Below the pieces are notes generated by a model that was not told the origin of the DNA, made no database searches, and saw only the letters and a list, made by a program, of their open reading frames with translations. 64,000 nt of DNA from Leptospira yanagawae serovar Saopaulo str. Sao Paulo = ATCC 700523 (GTDB lineage Bacteria; Spirochaetota; Leptospiria; Leptospirales; Leptospiraceae). The position numbers and the translations under genes were made by a program. Shown in pieces: positions 45,365 to 55,697 of this stretch. Positions within the stretch are counted from its first letter, which is position 1. Each line of letters opens with the position of its first letter. Where the stretch lies: the NCBI RefSeq assembly GCF_000332475.2, contig NZ_AOGX02000015.1, positions 806,001-870,000 of the forward strand, given 5' to 3'.

Positions 45365-47928
45365 AAAAATTCCTTTTTTCCATTTGTTTTTTCATCTCGC
45401 TGTCTAATTCAATTTTTGCACTTCCAATTGATTTAACTAAAAATTGGTATGTCACCAAAGGATTTGAAATTTCTGAGAACCCTGATGGGAAACAATGGAA
45501 AACTTTAGAATCCCTACCATTGTCAACGATCCTAAAACAATTTGAATGGGAAAAGGGAAAACTACGAAAAGTGACAATGGCAAAATCTTTTTTGTTGTCA
45601 CCAACTGACTTCCAAAAGGTGGAAGATGACGCCTTTAGCCTTCATGTCCCATATATCTCTAACTACTTCGCCATTTATATAAACCAATCACTTGTGACTT
45701 CTGGTGGGAGTATCAAAGAGGATTCAATAGAGACGAGTGGTTATCGTCGCCATATCATCGTTCGATTGAAACGTAGTAATTTAAAGGTAGGCCAAAACCA
45801 AATTAGAATTCTTGTCGCAGCAGAAGAAGGAGAAGAGTTAAATGTTTACGATCTATTTAATGACTTTCCAACTAATATCAATTTAGCATCCAATCATTCT
45901 GAAATTGAAGATGAAACACTAACATATATGTTATTGTTTTTGTATTTCTTTGTTGGGATTTATCATGGTCTATTTTATTGGAAACGTAGGCAAGAAACAT
46001 ATAACTTATATTATGCGTTATTCTCTATATTTTTGGCAATATATATGGTCTTTCGTACGCAAGGAATTTACTCCCTGGGATTGGAACCATTCGCTCAAAC
46101 AAAAATTGAATATTTTGTTGTCTTCCTTACGCCAAGTTGGTTACTTCTGTTTACCGATCTGTTCTTTCGTTCCAAAATCAGCATTGTTTCCAAAACATAC
46201 CTTGTATTCAGTGTTTTATTAGCCATCACACAATTTTTTGTAAACCGTGCTACATCTGTTTTACTCCTTCGTATCTGGCAAGTTTCTGTTTTTGTCTTTG
46301 GAGTGATTTTGTTATATCTCATCATTTCCGCTGTAAGAGCTAAAAACAAAGATGCAAAACGCCTCTTAATGGGTGTTTTGTTTTTGTTAGGAACAGGATC
46401 TTGGGATGTGATAGGGGCATCAGGGATCCTTCCCATCCAAAATCTCAACTTACTACGTTTTGGTTATTTGTTTTTTGTTTTAGGCATTGCCGTGGTGCTT
46501 GCCAATCGATTTTTACGTGTCCATCGTCAGGTGGAATCTCTTAATTTAAGTTTGGAAAGAAAGGTAGAAGAACGAACAAACGAATTACAGAACACCTTAA
46601 CGAAAGTTCAAGAGTTAAAAGTCCAACAAGATGGTGACTATTTTTTAACTTCGTTACTTTTGGATCCTCTTGGTCAAACTAAAGTTAACTCAACCCAAGT
46701 TTTGTTGCAAGCATTCGTGAAACAAAAAAAGGAATTTGAGTTTCGAGGGAAAAAAAGAGAAATCGGTGGTGATATCATCATCAGTGATTCCATCACTTTG
46801 AATGGAAAATCCTATTTAGTTTTCATCAATGGGGATGCAATGGGTAAGTCCATCCAAGGAGCAGGTGGTGCACTTGTTCTTGGAGTGGTATTTTTATCTT
46901 TTATCAAACGAACACAAATGATTTTGGAGAACCAAAACAAATCTCCTGAGCGATGGATCAAAGAATGTTTTTTTGAACTGCAAACTATTTTTGAATCCTT
47001 TGATGGTTCCATGCTCGTATCCGTTGTGTTAGGTCTTGTGGAAGAAGATACGGGAGTTTTGTATTACCTCAATGCGGAACACCCTTGGACTGTTTTATAT
47101 CGCGATGGGGTCGCTTCGTTTATTGAAGAGGAATTAGAGTTACGAAAAATTGGAACGAAAGGAATGGATGGGGATGTTCGCATTCGAATTTTTCCTCTGG
47201 AAACTGGTGATGTATTGTTTATTGGTTCTGATGGACGAGATGATTTGGTATTGGAAGAAAGTGGAGATGGAAATCGCCTCATCAATGAAGACGAAACAAA
47301 ATTTTTAGAGGTGGTAGAGAAATCGAAAGGTGATTTAAATTCAATCGTTGAAAATTTATTGGATGTAGGCACTTTTTCTGATGATTTAACGTTACTTAGG
47401 TTAGAATGGCTTGGGTCTTTCAAACGAGTATCGAAAGACTCGCTAAATCATTTGAATTCCGATGATTATTTATATTCGAAAATTAAATCTCTTTTGGATC
47501 TTGGAAAAGCAGAGGAAGCGTTCCAAACCATCGAAACATTTTTGGCAAATGAATCGTTGCAGGATGATATTCGGATCAATTTAATTCGTGAAAAATCACG
47601 CATTTCCTTATTGCTCAAAAAATTTGATATCGCGGTGGATGCTCTCGAATCTATTTTTCCATATTTTGTCACAGACAACGAAATCCTTTTGCAACTGAGT
47701 TTTGCCTATCGGAAATCGAAGAACATCAAAAAGGCGATTGAACTGGGAGAACGTTTGCGAGCCAGAGATCCCAAACACATCCGAAATCTCATCAATTTGG
47801 TGGAATGTTACCGGTTAGTTGGGAATTTGGAACGGGCAAAAAAGATTTTTTCCCGTTTGGCGGCCCTTTCCCCTGAACACCCCCAAGTGGTGAAATTACG
47901 AGAAGTTCTAGGATCCCTCCAAAATTAG
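45361..47928 (+). CDS. 7TM-DISM-type receptor with SpoIIE/PP2C phosphatase and TPR tail
   Basis: 855 residues. Order: signal peptide (about 1-20), extracellular beta-domain (about 30-170) of the 7TMR-DISM kind, seven helices (about 185-380), coiled linker (LERKVEERTNELQNTL), PP2C-type SpoIIE phosphatase (about 450-675; FINGDAMGKSIQGAG, FIGSDGRDDLV and SDDLTLLRLEW hold the metal-binding Asp residues) and a TPR-like tail (about 690-850). Such RsbU-like proteins usually act on anti-sigma factor antagonists. None lies nearby in this window. Coupling to the Ppx/GppA gene suggests a shared stress or starvation signal. Confidence 0.9.
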   Translation: MKKFLFSICFFISLSNSIFALPIDLTKNWYVTKGFEISENPDGKQWKTLESLPLSTILKQFEWEKGKLRKVTMAKSFLLSPTDFQKVEDDAFSLHVPYISNYFAIYINQSLVTSGGSIKEDSIETSGYRRHIIVRLKRSNLKVGQNQIRILVAAEEGEELNVYDLFNDFPTNINLASNHSEIEDETLTYMLLFLYFFVGIYHGLFYWKRRQETYNLYYALFSIFLAIYMVFRTQGIYSLGLEPFAQTKIEYFVVFLTPSWLLLFTDLFFRSKISIVSKTYLVFSVLLAITQFFVNRATSVLLLRIWQVSVFVFGVILLYLIISAVRAKNKDAKRLLMGVLFLLGTGSWDVIGASGILPIQNLNLLRFGYLFFVLGIAVVLANRFLRVHRQVESLNLSLERKVEERTNELQNTLTKVQELKVQQDGDYFLTSLLLDPLGQTKVNSTQVLLQAFVKQKKEFEFRGKKREIGGDIIISDSITLNGKSYLVFINGDAMGKSIQGAGGALVLGVVFLSFIKRTQMILENQNKSPERWIKECFFELQTIFESFDGSMLVSVVLGLVEEDTGVLYYLNAEHPWTVLYRDGVASFIEEELELRKIGTKGMDGDVRIRIFPLETGDVLFIGSDGRDDLVLEESGDGNRLINEDETKFLEVVEKSKGDLNSIVENLLDVGTFSDDLTLLRLEWLGSFKRVSKDSLNHLNSDDYLYSKIKSLLDLGKAEEAFQTIETFLANESLQDDIRINLIREKSRISLLLKKFDIAVDALESIFPYFVTDNEILLQLSFAYRKSKNIKKAIELGERLRARDPKHIRNLINLVECYRLVGNLERAKKIFSRLAALSPEHPQVVKLREVLGSLQN

Positions 47929-47977
47929 GTGGGAAATTTTCCATTTGGCTCCCGATTTAAAAATTTTTTTTCAAAAA

Positions 47978-48027
47978 ACCGTTCAAAACGTTCTGAAAAC
48001 GCGATTTTACCGTTTTTAACGTTCTGA
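47978..48027. promoter_or_regulatory. Direct repeats, possible operator for the Kelch lipoprotein
   Basis: Two 19-bp repeats, 47978-47996 and 48009-48027, match at 16 positions with a 31-bp period, close to three helical turns. Each holds the palindrome CGTT-N3-AACG, so the sites face the same side of the DNA. They end 85 bp before the likely start codon. Confidence 0.45.
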
Positions 48028-48112
48028 GCCACCGTCCCCCCGATCCAAAACTATTGCAAAATGAAGGCAATTTCGTGTTACTTGCCGTAAGCAAAAAATG
48101 GAAGGAATGCGA

Positions 48113-50161
48113 ATGGATGCTACCAAACAAAAACTAAAATTTCCAATTCTCACTTTAGCGTATCTCATCATGATGGCGGCTGGTTTTTTCCAGTGTGGCG
48201 TTGTGTCAGGTCTTACAGGGAACCCTGCCTTAGAAAAGGAATTGAAAGATACGCAAACCCTAGCACTACTTGGGCTACTCAAACCTGGTGAGATCCAGTA
48301 TATAAACGAAAACACGCCACCTATCGACAATCCTTCCAATAACACTGGGACGGATCCGAACTCGGTTGCACCCCTCACTCCACCACCCGAACCACTGAAA
48401 AACATTTGGGCAACATTAAGTAATTTGCCGAGATCGTTTTATGAGGCAACATCGCAAACGATAGGTGATAAGATATATTTGTTTGGTAATAATGTGTATG
48501 GGAATTTATCCGATGGAAATGCCTATTCTTACAATACGGTAACGGCGCAGTGGAATAAATTAAAGAATATGCCTTCACCTAGGCATGCAGCTTCATCCGC
48601 TGTTATCGGAAATAAAATCTATGTGTTAGGTGGAAGAGAATATTATTATAAAATGTTGTATGACCCAGCACCATATTGTGTCAATCAGCTTCTTTGGCAT
48701 TGTTTTGAGTGGTATGACCCACCTCCAACTTATGGATATGCCCAAAGAGAGACAAATACCGTATTTATTTATGATACAATTACTGATACTTGGACCACTG
48801 GTGCTCCAATGTTGGCATCACCTAATTATCACTCTAGCATAGCTCATAATGGCAAAATTTATTTGTTTCGGTACGGAGCTGTAGAAGTTTACGATATTTC
48901 GACGAACCAGTGGAGTCGAGTTTTGAGTGATTCACCTATTTGGTATTATTATTCGATAAAACTATATAACAATAAATTTTATTTTTTTGGAGGACTCTCA
49001 AGAGTAAATGGATATTTTAACAATGTCTTTGAATTTGATCCTGACACTTTGGTGTTCACTCAAAAAACTAATATGCCTACGAATCGCGCATTCGTTGTAA
49101 CTGCATTAGTTGGGGATAAAATCTATGTTATGGGAGGTCACGATAGTTCGAATTTCCGAGTTGTTGAAGAATTTTCCCCAGATTCAAATTCGTGGACAGT
49201 TAAGACATCATTACCACAATTTGCTTATCTAAATCAAGGTGTAGGTGGGTATGCAAACGGTAGATTTTATGGATTAGGTGGATATAACAACGTCGTCGTT
49301 TATTACGACCCAGCCAATGACACTGCAACTCATTTAAAGGTCTTGATGAATTCTTCTCGTTACTACTTTGCATCCGCAGTTTACAATAACAAGTATTATG
49401 TGTTTGGTGGAAATATTAATGGTACACCTATTTCTGGAATTGAATCATTGGATTTGGTAAGTAACTCTTGGTCGAACCAAGGCAATCTTCCCAATGCAAA
49501 ATTTGGTCATAAAGCGGCAATTCTTGGGAATAAAATTTACCTCGTAGGAGGTAGTCGAGGTGGCACAACTCGTGCAGAGGTAGAGATTTATGATCCAGAA
49601 ACAGGCAATATCACCCAAGGAACTCCGATGGACACACCAAGACAGTATCATTCTCTATGTGTCAATAATGGGAAAATGTATGCGGTAGGTGGTAACAATG
49701 GGAGCACGATTCTCAATACCATAGAAGAATACGATCCTGCTACCGATAAATGGACTTACAAAAGAACTATGACTTCAGCTAGAACAGAAACTGCCTGTCT
49801 TTTCCATGACAATAAAATGTATGTTTTTGGAGGAAGAAACGTTTCTTCATATGAGTCAACAGTGGAATCCTATAACCCAGGTTCGGATTCTTGGTCTTTA
49901 CATAAACCTATGAATACGGCACGTGGTTTGTTTGAAGTTGTAAAATTACGTGGAAGGATCTACGCCGTTGGAGGATACAATAGTGGAGCGATGGCACAAG
50001 TGGAAAAATACGACCCTCTGCTCGAGCAGTGGATCCCAGAATACCCTATGAATTCTGCTAGGTATGGCCTTTCTGCGATTGCCCCCGATCCCAATCGGAT
50101 CATCGTAGTGGGTGGCCATAATGGAAATGGATCACTCAATAGCGCGGAAGAATTTTATTAA
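48113..50161 (+). CDS. Kelch-repeat lipoprotein
   Basis: 682 residues from the ATG at 48113, chosen because GGAAGG lies seven bases before it; ATGs at 48098 and 48107 are also in frame. Signal with lipobox AAGFFQC. After a Pro/Asn-rich linker come about eleven Kelch motifs (GNKIYVLGGREY, GDKIYVMGGHDS, GNKIYLVGGSRG, NGKMYAVGGNNG, DNKMYVFGGRNV, RGRIYAVGGYNS), probably one or two six-bladed propellers. It would be anchored in the envelope. The function of such proteins is usually binding; nothing in the sequence points to a particular ligand. A terminator follows. Confidence 0.9.
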   Translation: MDATKQKLKFPILTLAYLIMMAAGFFQCGVVSGLTGNPALEKELKDTQTLALLGLLKPGEIQYINENTPPIDNPSNNTGTDPNSVAPLTPPPEPLKNIWATLSNLPRSFYEATSQTIGDKIYLFGNNVYGNLSDGNAYSYNTVTAQWNKLKNMPSPRHAASSAVIGNKIYVLGGREYYYKMLYDPAPYCVNQLLWHCFEWYDPPPTYGYAQRETNTVFIYDTITDTWTTGAPMLASPNYHSSIAHNGKIYLFRYGAVEVYDISTNQWSRVLSDSPIWYYYSIKLYNNKFYFFGGLSRVNGYFNNVFEFDPDTLVFTQKTNMPTNRAFVVTALVGDKIYVMGGHDSSNFRVVEEFSPDSNSWTVKTSLPQFAYLNQGVGGYANGRFYGLGGYNNVVVYYDPANDTATHLKVLMNSSRYYFASAVYNNKYYVFGGNINGTPISGIESLDLVSNSWSNQGNLPNAKFGHKAAILGNKIYLVGGSRGGTTRAEVEIYDPETGNITQGTPMDTPRQYHSLCVNNGKMYAVGGNNGSTILNTIEEYDPATDKWTYKRTMTSARTETACLFHDNKMYVFGGRNVSSYESTVESYNPGSDSWSLHKPMNTARGLFEVVKLRGRIYAVGGYNSGAMAQVEKYDPLLEQWIPEYPMNSARYGLSAIAPDPNRIIVVGGHNGNGSLNSAEEFY

Positions 50162-50188
50162 GTAAATAGGATTCGCATAAGGCTAGAG

Positions 50189-50219
50189 TGCGGGATCAAC
50201 ACAGGTCCCGCATTTTTTA
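50189..50219 (+). terminator. Rho-independent terminator
   Basis: TGCGGGA (50189-50195) and TCCCGCA (50206-50212) form a stem with a 10-nt loop, followed by six Ts. It lies 27 bp after the Kelch gene. Confidence 0.88.
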
Positions 50220-50401
50220 TCAATATCGATTCAATATGCAATCGATTGATGGGGAACAATTTCAAAGTTGTTTTCCTAGTTCTATTGACCATAATTCATT
50301 CCAATTCTCTTTTACCATCCCACCCAAATCCAAAAATCCTAAAATTCATCTCTAGTTTAAGATACGACAAAAAATCCAACCAATTGGAATTTGGAATTCG
50401 A

Positions 50402-51613
50402 ATGGATTTTCAATTCACGCGTTACCATATCTTCGTCGTTGGCCTCCTTGCATTTCTGCAATTCACCGTTGTTTTGGATTTTATGATCTTATCACCGTTA
50501 GGTGTTCTAGTGATGCATGAATTACAAATCCCAACGGAAAAATTTGGGTATGTAGTATCTGCCTATGCTTTTAGCGCTGGGATCTCTGGATTACTTGCTG
50601 CCGGATTTGCAGATCGGTTTGATCGCAAGCGATTGCTTCTTTTCTTTTATATAGGGTTTGTCTTCGCTACCTTTTTATGTGGCATTGCCGTTCATTATGA
50701 ATTTTTATTGTTTGTTCGAATATTGACTGGTATGTTTGCGGGAGTTTTGTCTTCCATTTCGTTTGCCATCGTTGCTGATCTTTTCCCCTTACAGGTTCGA
50801 GGAAGGGTGATGGGATTTATCATGACAGCGTTTGCAGCAAGCCAAGTATTTGGTCTTCCGATTGGAATTTATATTTCGAATCTTTGGGGTTGGCAATCTC
50901 CATTTCTGATGATTGCAGGAGTGAGCGGGGTTGCAGGATTATTCATTTTTTTGTTTCTAAAACCTGTGACTTCTCATTTGGACAAAAAAACAGATACCCA
51001 TGCGTTTCACCATTTGGTCACCACTTTGACGATGCCGAGATACCTTCCTGCGTTCATCGCAACAACACTAATGGCAACAGGTGGTTTTATGCTGATGCCC
51101 TTTGGTTCCGCATTTTCAGTTCATAATTTAGGAATGAAATTGGAAGATCTACCTTTTATCTACATGGTCACTGGAGTTGTATCTATGTTAGGTGGTCCAA
51201 TTATGGGGCGATTGAGTGACTCGATTGGAAAATACAATATGTTTTTTGTTGCTTCCACTACTGCGGCCGTTATCATTTTATACTTTACTCGTCTTAAAAT
51301 CACTCCGCTACCGATTGTCCTTGTCCTCAATTCACTTTTGTTTGTTTTCATTTCTGCTCGTATGATTTCCGCCAATGCCATCAATTCTGCTGTGCCTGAA
51401 CTCCATGATCGAGGTGCCTTTATGGCGATTAGTTCTTCTATCCAACAAATCTCGGGAGGGATTGCTGCCTCTGTTGCTGGTCTCATTGTGATCCAAACCC
51501 CAAGTGGGTATTTAGAACGTTATGAAGTGTTAGGTTATGTGGTTGCGACTGCAATTGTCTGCACGATTTTACTAATGTATAAAGTGAATGAGATGGTTTT
51601 AGGAAAAAAATAA
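50402..51613 (+). CDS. MFS transporter
   Basis: 403 residues from the ATG at 50402. A TTG at 50246 would add 52 residues unlike any MFS N-terminus, so the shorter form is preferred. Twelve helices are expected; the loop 2-3 signature appears as GFADRFDRKRLL (about 78-89) and its repeat in the second half as GRLSDSIGKYN. The set FTVVLDFMILSPLG in helix 1 is typical of drug/sugar efflux-type MFS proteins (AraJ/YdhP-like). The substrate cannot be told. It is convergent with pepA. Confidence 0.9.
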   Translation: MDFQFTRYHIFVVGLLAFLQFTVVLDFMILSPLGVLVMHELQIPTEKFGYVVSAYAFSAGISGLLAAGFADRFDRKRLLLFFYIGFVFATFLCGIAVHYEFLLFVRILTGMFAGVLSSISFAIVADLFPLQVRGRVMGFIMTAFAASQVFGLPIGIYISNLWGWQSPFLMIAGVSGVAGLFIFLFLKPVTSHLDKKTDTHAFHHLVTTLTMPRYLPAFIATTLMATGGFMLMPFGSAFSVHNLGMKLEDLPFIYMVTGVVSMLGGPIMGRLSDSIGKYNMFFVASTTAAVIILYFTRLKITPLPIVLVLNSLLFVFISARMISANAINSAVPELHDRGAFMAISSSIQQISGGIAASVAGLIVIQTPSGYLERYEVLGYVVATAIVCTILLMYKVNEMVLGKK

Positions 51614-51700
51614 GGAAACAAAAGTAAGGAAGGAAAAGTATCGAACGAACAATAAGAAAAAAATCAATAATTTTAGCGAATTGGAAGTTAACCTAAAACC

Positions 51701-51738
51701 ACGGTTAGAAAAACAAATCGATTGAATTCTCTAACCGT
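51701..51738. terminator. Inverted repeat between convergent genes
   Basis: ACGGTTAGA (51701-51709) pairs with TCTAACCGT (51730-51738) around a 20-nt loop. It lies between the MFS gene and pepA and may end both transcripts. There is no T run. Confidence 0.5.
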
Positions 51739-51764
51739 AATAGAATGTATGTTAGCTGATGGAT

Positions 51765-53249
51765 TTATTTCCCAGCAAGTTCCTTAGCAAGATCCACTAA
51801 CAAACGAACACCATATCCAGTTGGGCCATGGAATTGGGTTCCTGATTTTTTTTTCCTCCAAGCCGCACCTGCGATATCGATATGGGCCCAGTTGACCGAC
51901 TCATCCACAAACTTGGAAAGAAAAATTCCAGCAGAAATTGTACCTGCACCTTTTCCGCCACCTGTGATGTTTTTAAGATCGGCAATGTCTGATTTGAGGT
52001 CTTCGCCATATTCATCCCAAAGGGGAAGTTCCCACACACGATCATCAGAGGCTTCTGATGCCTTAAAAATAGCTTCCCGTAATGGATCTGAGTTGGTGAG
52101 AATGGCAGCTGCCTCGTGGCCTAGGGCAATGATCACAGCACCGGTGAGAGTTGCTAAATCTACCATGTAATCTGGTTTGTAGTTTTTGGAAACATATGAT
52201 AAAACATCACCTAACACAAGTCTACCTTCAGCATCTGTGTTTTGCACTTCGACAGTAGTTCCATTGTATGCAGTATACACATCACCAGGTTTGATTGCCT
52301 TTCCATCAGGCATATTTTCTGCAACGCCTATTGCTGCAATGATATGGATGGGAATTTCAAGCGCTGCAATGGCACCAATCGCGTGTATGGTGGCCGCGGC
52401 TCCACACATATCATACTTCATCTCATGCATTTCACCAGGTGGTTTTAAAGAAATCCCACCTGTATCGAATGTGAGTCCCTTTCCTACAATTGCAAATTTC
52501 TTTTTGGCTTTTGACGGTTTGTATTCTAAAATCACCATCTTACCTTCGAGTTCTGAGCCTCGGGAAACGGCAAGGATTCCACCGAGTCCCTCTTTTTTCA
52601 ATTGTGCTTCATCCCAAACTTTTACTGTAAGTTTGTATTCTTTCGCAATTTCTTTTGCTCTCGATACAAAGTCGTTTGGTGTGAAGTAGTTGGCAGGAAG
52701 GTGAGCAATATGACGAGCACCATTCACGTGTTTTGCGACGACTTTACTTTTGAATAGTCCGGCTTCAGCTATTGAGATAACTGTTTTATCTTCAAATTTG
52801 AGAAAAACACTGCCAACTTTCTTTTTTTCTTTGTCTTTTTTCTTCGTTTGTAAAACGGAAACAGGGTAACTACCAATGAACAATGTATTGGCGATTTGGT
52901 AAGCGATGCGGTCTGCAGAAAACTTTTTAGAAAGAGTTTTGGGAATATGGATTTCTAATCCCATGCCATCATAGTTTAGGATTTTTTCTCCATACTTGAA
53001 AAAATGGGAAATGAGTTTCCTGAAACTTAATTTTTCTTTTTCACCTAAACCAAGATAGATGGTATGTTCTGATTCATCTCGGAATTCTTTTCCAAGTTCC
53101 CCAGAAAACACTTTGGTTTCGATTTGTATGGGGAATTTTTTCCCAAGTTCTTCTTTTACATCTTCTTGGAAAATAGGAATGAGTTTATAATAAGAACCAG
53201 ACTTAAACTGACCGATTTGGATTTGGAGTGGAGAGATTTCGATTTTCAT
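51765..53249 (-). CDS. pepA: Leucyl (cytosol) aminopeptidase, M17
   Basis: 494 residues. M17 peptidases are hexameric two-metal enzymes that remove N-terminal residues from peptides. The signature NTDAEGRL, the metal-ligand region [17 protein letters not shown] and YDMCGAAA are intact. The N-terminal domain is more variable and unusually lysine-rich around residues 135-150 (KKKDKEKKK). Its ATG overlaps the bcp stop (53246-53249), so it is the second gene of a bcp-pepA operon. Confidence 0.95.
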   Translation of the reverse strand: MKIEISPLQIQIGQFKSGSYYKLIPIFQEDVKEELGKKFPIQIETKVFSGELGKEFRDESEHTIYLGLGEKEKLSFRKLISHFFKYGEKILNYDGMGLEIHIPKTLSKKFSADRIAYQIANTLFIGSYPVSVLQTKKKDKEKKKVGSVFLKFEDKTVISIAEAGLFKSKVVAKHVNGARHIAHLPANYFTPNDFVSRAKEIAKEYKLTVKVWDEAQLKKEGLGGILAVSRGSELEGKMVILEYKPSKAKKKFAIVGKGLTFDTGGISLKPPGEMHEMKYDMCGAAATIHAIGAIAALEIPIHIIAAIGVAENMPDGKAIKPGDVYTAYNGTTVEVQNTDAEGRLVLGDVLSYVSKNYKPDYMVDLATLTGAVIIALGHEAAAILTNSDPLREAIFKASEASDDRVWELPLWDEYGEDLKSDIADLKNITGGGKGAGTISAGIFLSKFVDESVNWAHIDIAGAAWRKKKSGTQFHGPTGYGVRLLVDLAKELAGK

Positions 53250-53719
53250 TTCCCTTGGATTTCCTGAATGTCTTTGATGATTTCATCAACGTGCCCTTTT
53301 ACCTTCACGCTGTCATAGATTTTTTTAATTTTGAGAGAACTATCCAGTAGGAAAGTTGAGCGAACAATTCCCATTCCTTTGCGACCCATAAATACTTTCT
53401 CTCGCCACACACCGTAAGCCTCACAGATTTCACCAGATTCATCGGAGATAAGGTCAAAGTTGAGTTCTTGTTTTTCGATAAACTTTGTGTGGGACTTAGG
53501 ATTGTCTTTGGAAATACCTACTACATTGTAGCCTAATTTTTTCAGACGAAGAAAGTTGTCTCGAAAGTCACATGCTTCCGTCGTACAACCTGGAGTCATG
53601 TCTCTCGGGTAAAAATACACAACGATTCCATTTTTTCCTGTAAGATTTGCGAGTTTTACTGTTTCGCCGTTTTGGTTGACACTTGTAAAATTGGGGGCTT
53701 TTTTTCCTACTTCCAACAT
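53246..53719 (-). CDS. bcp: Thiol peroxidase Bcp (peroxiredoxin)
   Basis: 157 residues. Bcp/PrxQ reduces hydrogen peroxide and lipid hydroperoxides with thioredoxin. [20 protein letters not shown] holds the peroxidatic Cys (about 45) and the resolving Cys five residues later, the classic PrxQ arrangement. [17 protein letters not shown] is also well kept. AGGAGAG lies just before the ATG. It overlaps pepA by 4 bp. Confidence 0.96.
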   Translation of the reverse strand: MLEVGKKAPNFTSVNQNGETVKLANLTGKNGIVVYFYPRDMTPGCTTEACDFRDNFLRLKKLGYNVVGISKDNPKSHTKFIEKQELNFDLISDESGEICEAYGVWREKVFMGRKGMGIVRSTFLLDSSLKIKKIYDSVKVKGHVDEIIKDIQEIQGK

Positions 53720-53797
53720 AGATTTCTCTCCTAGTTAATTCATTCTTTTAGACAATTTTCAGTTGTCAATTTCGGAAAATCGTTCGATACTCCTATT

Positions 53798-54196
53798 ATG
53801 GACGCAAGAGAAAGGGTACAACTCATACGCGAAGGGAACACTGCCTTTAATGCAGGTGATATCCGCAAGGCTCGTGAACTCTTTCTAAAGACTGATTACA
53901 AAGATGGACTCATCCGTTTGGGTGACCATTTTATGTATGATCGAAAACTGCCAATGCTTGCCTTCGGTTATTATAAAAAAGCGGGCCGTCAAGACAAAGT
54001 AGATGAAATTTACCAACGTATGGTCTATGCACTTTCTGTTTGGTTAGGGCGAGATAAATGGAAGGGTCCCAATTCTGCAAACCAATCAAACGAAGGGAAT
54101 TCAGGTGAAAATCAAACACCACTGAATCCAGATGACTTCAGAGTTCATCCCATCCTAAAAGCAAAAGCGCTAGAAATCCTTGCTTCCAAACAATAA
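53798..54196 (+). CDS. Small TPR-like cytoplasmic protein, unknown
   Basis: 132 residues without signal or membrane helices. The first half forms helical repeats (REGNTAFNAGDIRKARELFLKTDYKDGLIRLGDHF, LPMLAFGYYKKAGRQDKVDEIYQRM), like two or three TPR units. A low-complexity Asn/Ser/Gly linker (about 90-108) follows, then a short helical C-terminus. No ribosome binding site is clear at the ATG. It lies 28 bp before the antiporter gene on the same strand and may be cotranscribed with it. Confidence 0.75.
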   Translation: MDARERVQLIREGNTAFNAGDIRKARELFLKTDYKDGLIRLGDHFMYDRKLPMLAFGYYKKAGRQDKVDEIYQRMVYALSVWLGRDKWKGPNSANQSNEGNSGENQTPLNPDDFRVHPILKAKALEILASKQ

Positions 54197-54224
54197 TAGG
54201 TTTGGTTTCGTCTAAGGACTATAC

Positions 54225-55697
54225 ATGATTGATAGTTTTACTTTACAAGCACTCGTTATCTCTACACTCATCATATTTTCTATTTTATCGAGTAAACTTT
54301 TTTTTCGTTTTGGATTTCCCATTTTACTTATTTTTTTAACCTTTGGAATGTTAGCTGGTTCTGATGGACCTGGAGGGATTGATTTTAGCGACTACAGTTT
54401 AGCTCAGTCGATCGGTATTTTTGCCTTAATTTATATTTTGTTTCTCGGTGGACTCGAAAGTGAATGGGATAGTTTAAAAAACTTTTTATCTGTAGGGATT
54501 CGCCTTTCGATTGTCGGTACCGTACTCACCGCACTCATTTTAGGAGTCCTCATCCATCTTTTATTCCCTGTGCTTGGGTTTATGGAATCGTTTTTACTTG
54601 GATCCATCGTAAGTGCCACAGATGCCGCATCAGTCTTTAACATTTTTAAAACTGGTTCCTCTGACCTGCCTGTACACTTAAAAAAAATCATTGAGTTTGA
54701 ATCTGGATCCAATGATGCAGTGGGAGTTCTTCTCACGACTATCTTTATGAATCTTCTCACTGCTGATGCTAGTTTTAGTGGGTTCCAATTCTTTCGGTTT
54801 TTTGTCATGCAAGTCCTTGTGGGGATGATGATGGGATACAGTATGGGAATTCTCATTTTGTATTTAATGAACTCCGTCAAACTTGGATATGACGGTCTTT
54901 ATTTAGTATTCATTACGGCTTCTGTGCCTTTCATTTATGCAGTGACAACTGTTTTCCAAGGGAATGGATTTTTGGCAGTGTATATTGCAGGGATTATTGT
55001 TGGTCGAAACAAATTCATTCATAAAAAATCAATCTTCCGTTTTTTAAATGGATATGTTTGGATCTTACAAATCAGTATGTTCTTATGTTTTGGACTCCTT
55101 GTGTATCCAACTAGGATGGCAGATATTTGGGTACCTGGCCTTCTTATCGGGGTGTTACTCATATTGTTTGCAAGGCCACTTGCTGTTTTCATTTCTCTAT
55201 TCAAAGTCAATTTACCAATCAAAGAAAAATTGTTTATTTCTTGGGTGGGATTAAGAGGTGCATCTCCCATCATCCTTGCCACTTTTCCCATTGCCCAGGG
55301 ACTCGTTTGGGGTGATTTACTCTTTCATATTGTATTTTTTGTGGTGTTGGTATCCCTTCTCATCCAAGGTTCCCTCATTCCGAGAGTCGCAGAATGGTTA
55401 GGAATCTTAAAAAAAGACACAGACAGAAAGATTTACCGCCCAACAGACTTTGATAATATCGAATTTCCAGGAATGACCTTACAAGAGTTAATTGTTCCTT
55501 ACAACTCAAGTGTTGTAGATAAAGCTTTGTTTGAAATCAAACTTCCAGAACAATCTCATATATTACTGATTGCTCGTGGAGAACAATTTTTAATTCCTTC
55601 TGGCAACACACAAGTAAAAGGAGGTGATGTGGTTTGGGTACTTGCGAAAGATGATGTGATGCCAATCATAGGCAAAACATTTATGTCGATTGCTTAG
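54225..55697 (+). CDS. CPA1-type K+(or Na+)/H+ antiporter with C-terminal RCK domain
   Basis: 490 residues. Twelve or thirteen helices (about 5-385), with antiporter motifs GGLESEWDSLKNF, SATDAASVFNIF and EFESGSNDAVG. The C-terminal part (about 415-488) is a TrkA-C/RCK_C domain (PYNSSVVDKALFEIKLPEQSHILLIARGEQFLIPSGNTQVKGGDVV), which identifies the NhaP2/CvrA-like group involved in K+ and pH balance. TAAGGA precedes the ATG. It overlaps the convergent APC permease gene by 17 bp at the 3' end. Confidence 0.93.
   Translation: MIDSFTLQALVISTLIIFSILSSKLFFRFGFPILLIFLTFGMLAGSDGPGGIDFSDYSLAQSIGIFALIYILFLGGLESEWDSLKNFLSVGIRLSIVGTVLTALILGVLIHLLFPVLGFMESFLLGSIVSATDAASVFNIFKTGSSDLPVHLKKIIEFESGSNDAVGVLLTTIFMNLLTADASFSGFQFFRFFVMQVLVGMMMGYSMGILILYLMNSVKLGYDGLYLVFITASVPFIYAVTTVFQGNGFLAVYIAGIIVGRNKFIHKKSIFRFLNGYVWILQISMFLCFGLLVYPTRMADIWVPGLLIGVLLILFARPLAVFISLFKVNLPIKEKLFISWVGLRGASPIILATFPIAQGLVWGDLLFHIVFFVVLVSLLIQGSLIPRVAEWLGILKKDTDRKIYRPTDFDNIEFPGMTLQELIVPYNSSVVDKALFEIKLPEQSHILLIARGEQFLIPSGNTQVKGGDVVWVLAKDDVMPIIGKTFMSIA

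Noticed and set aside
52186..52689. 167-codon frame antisense to pepA
   Set aside because: Shadow of a conserved M17 peptidase gene, without its own ribosome binding site or recognisable domain.
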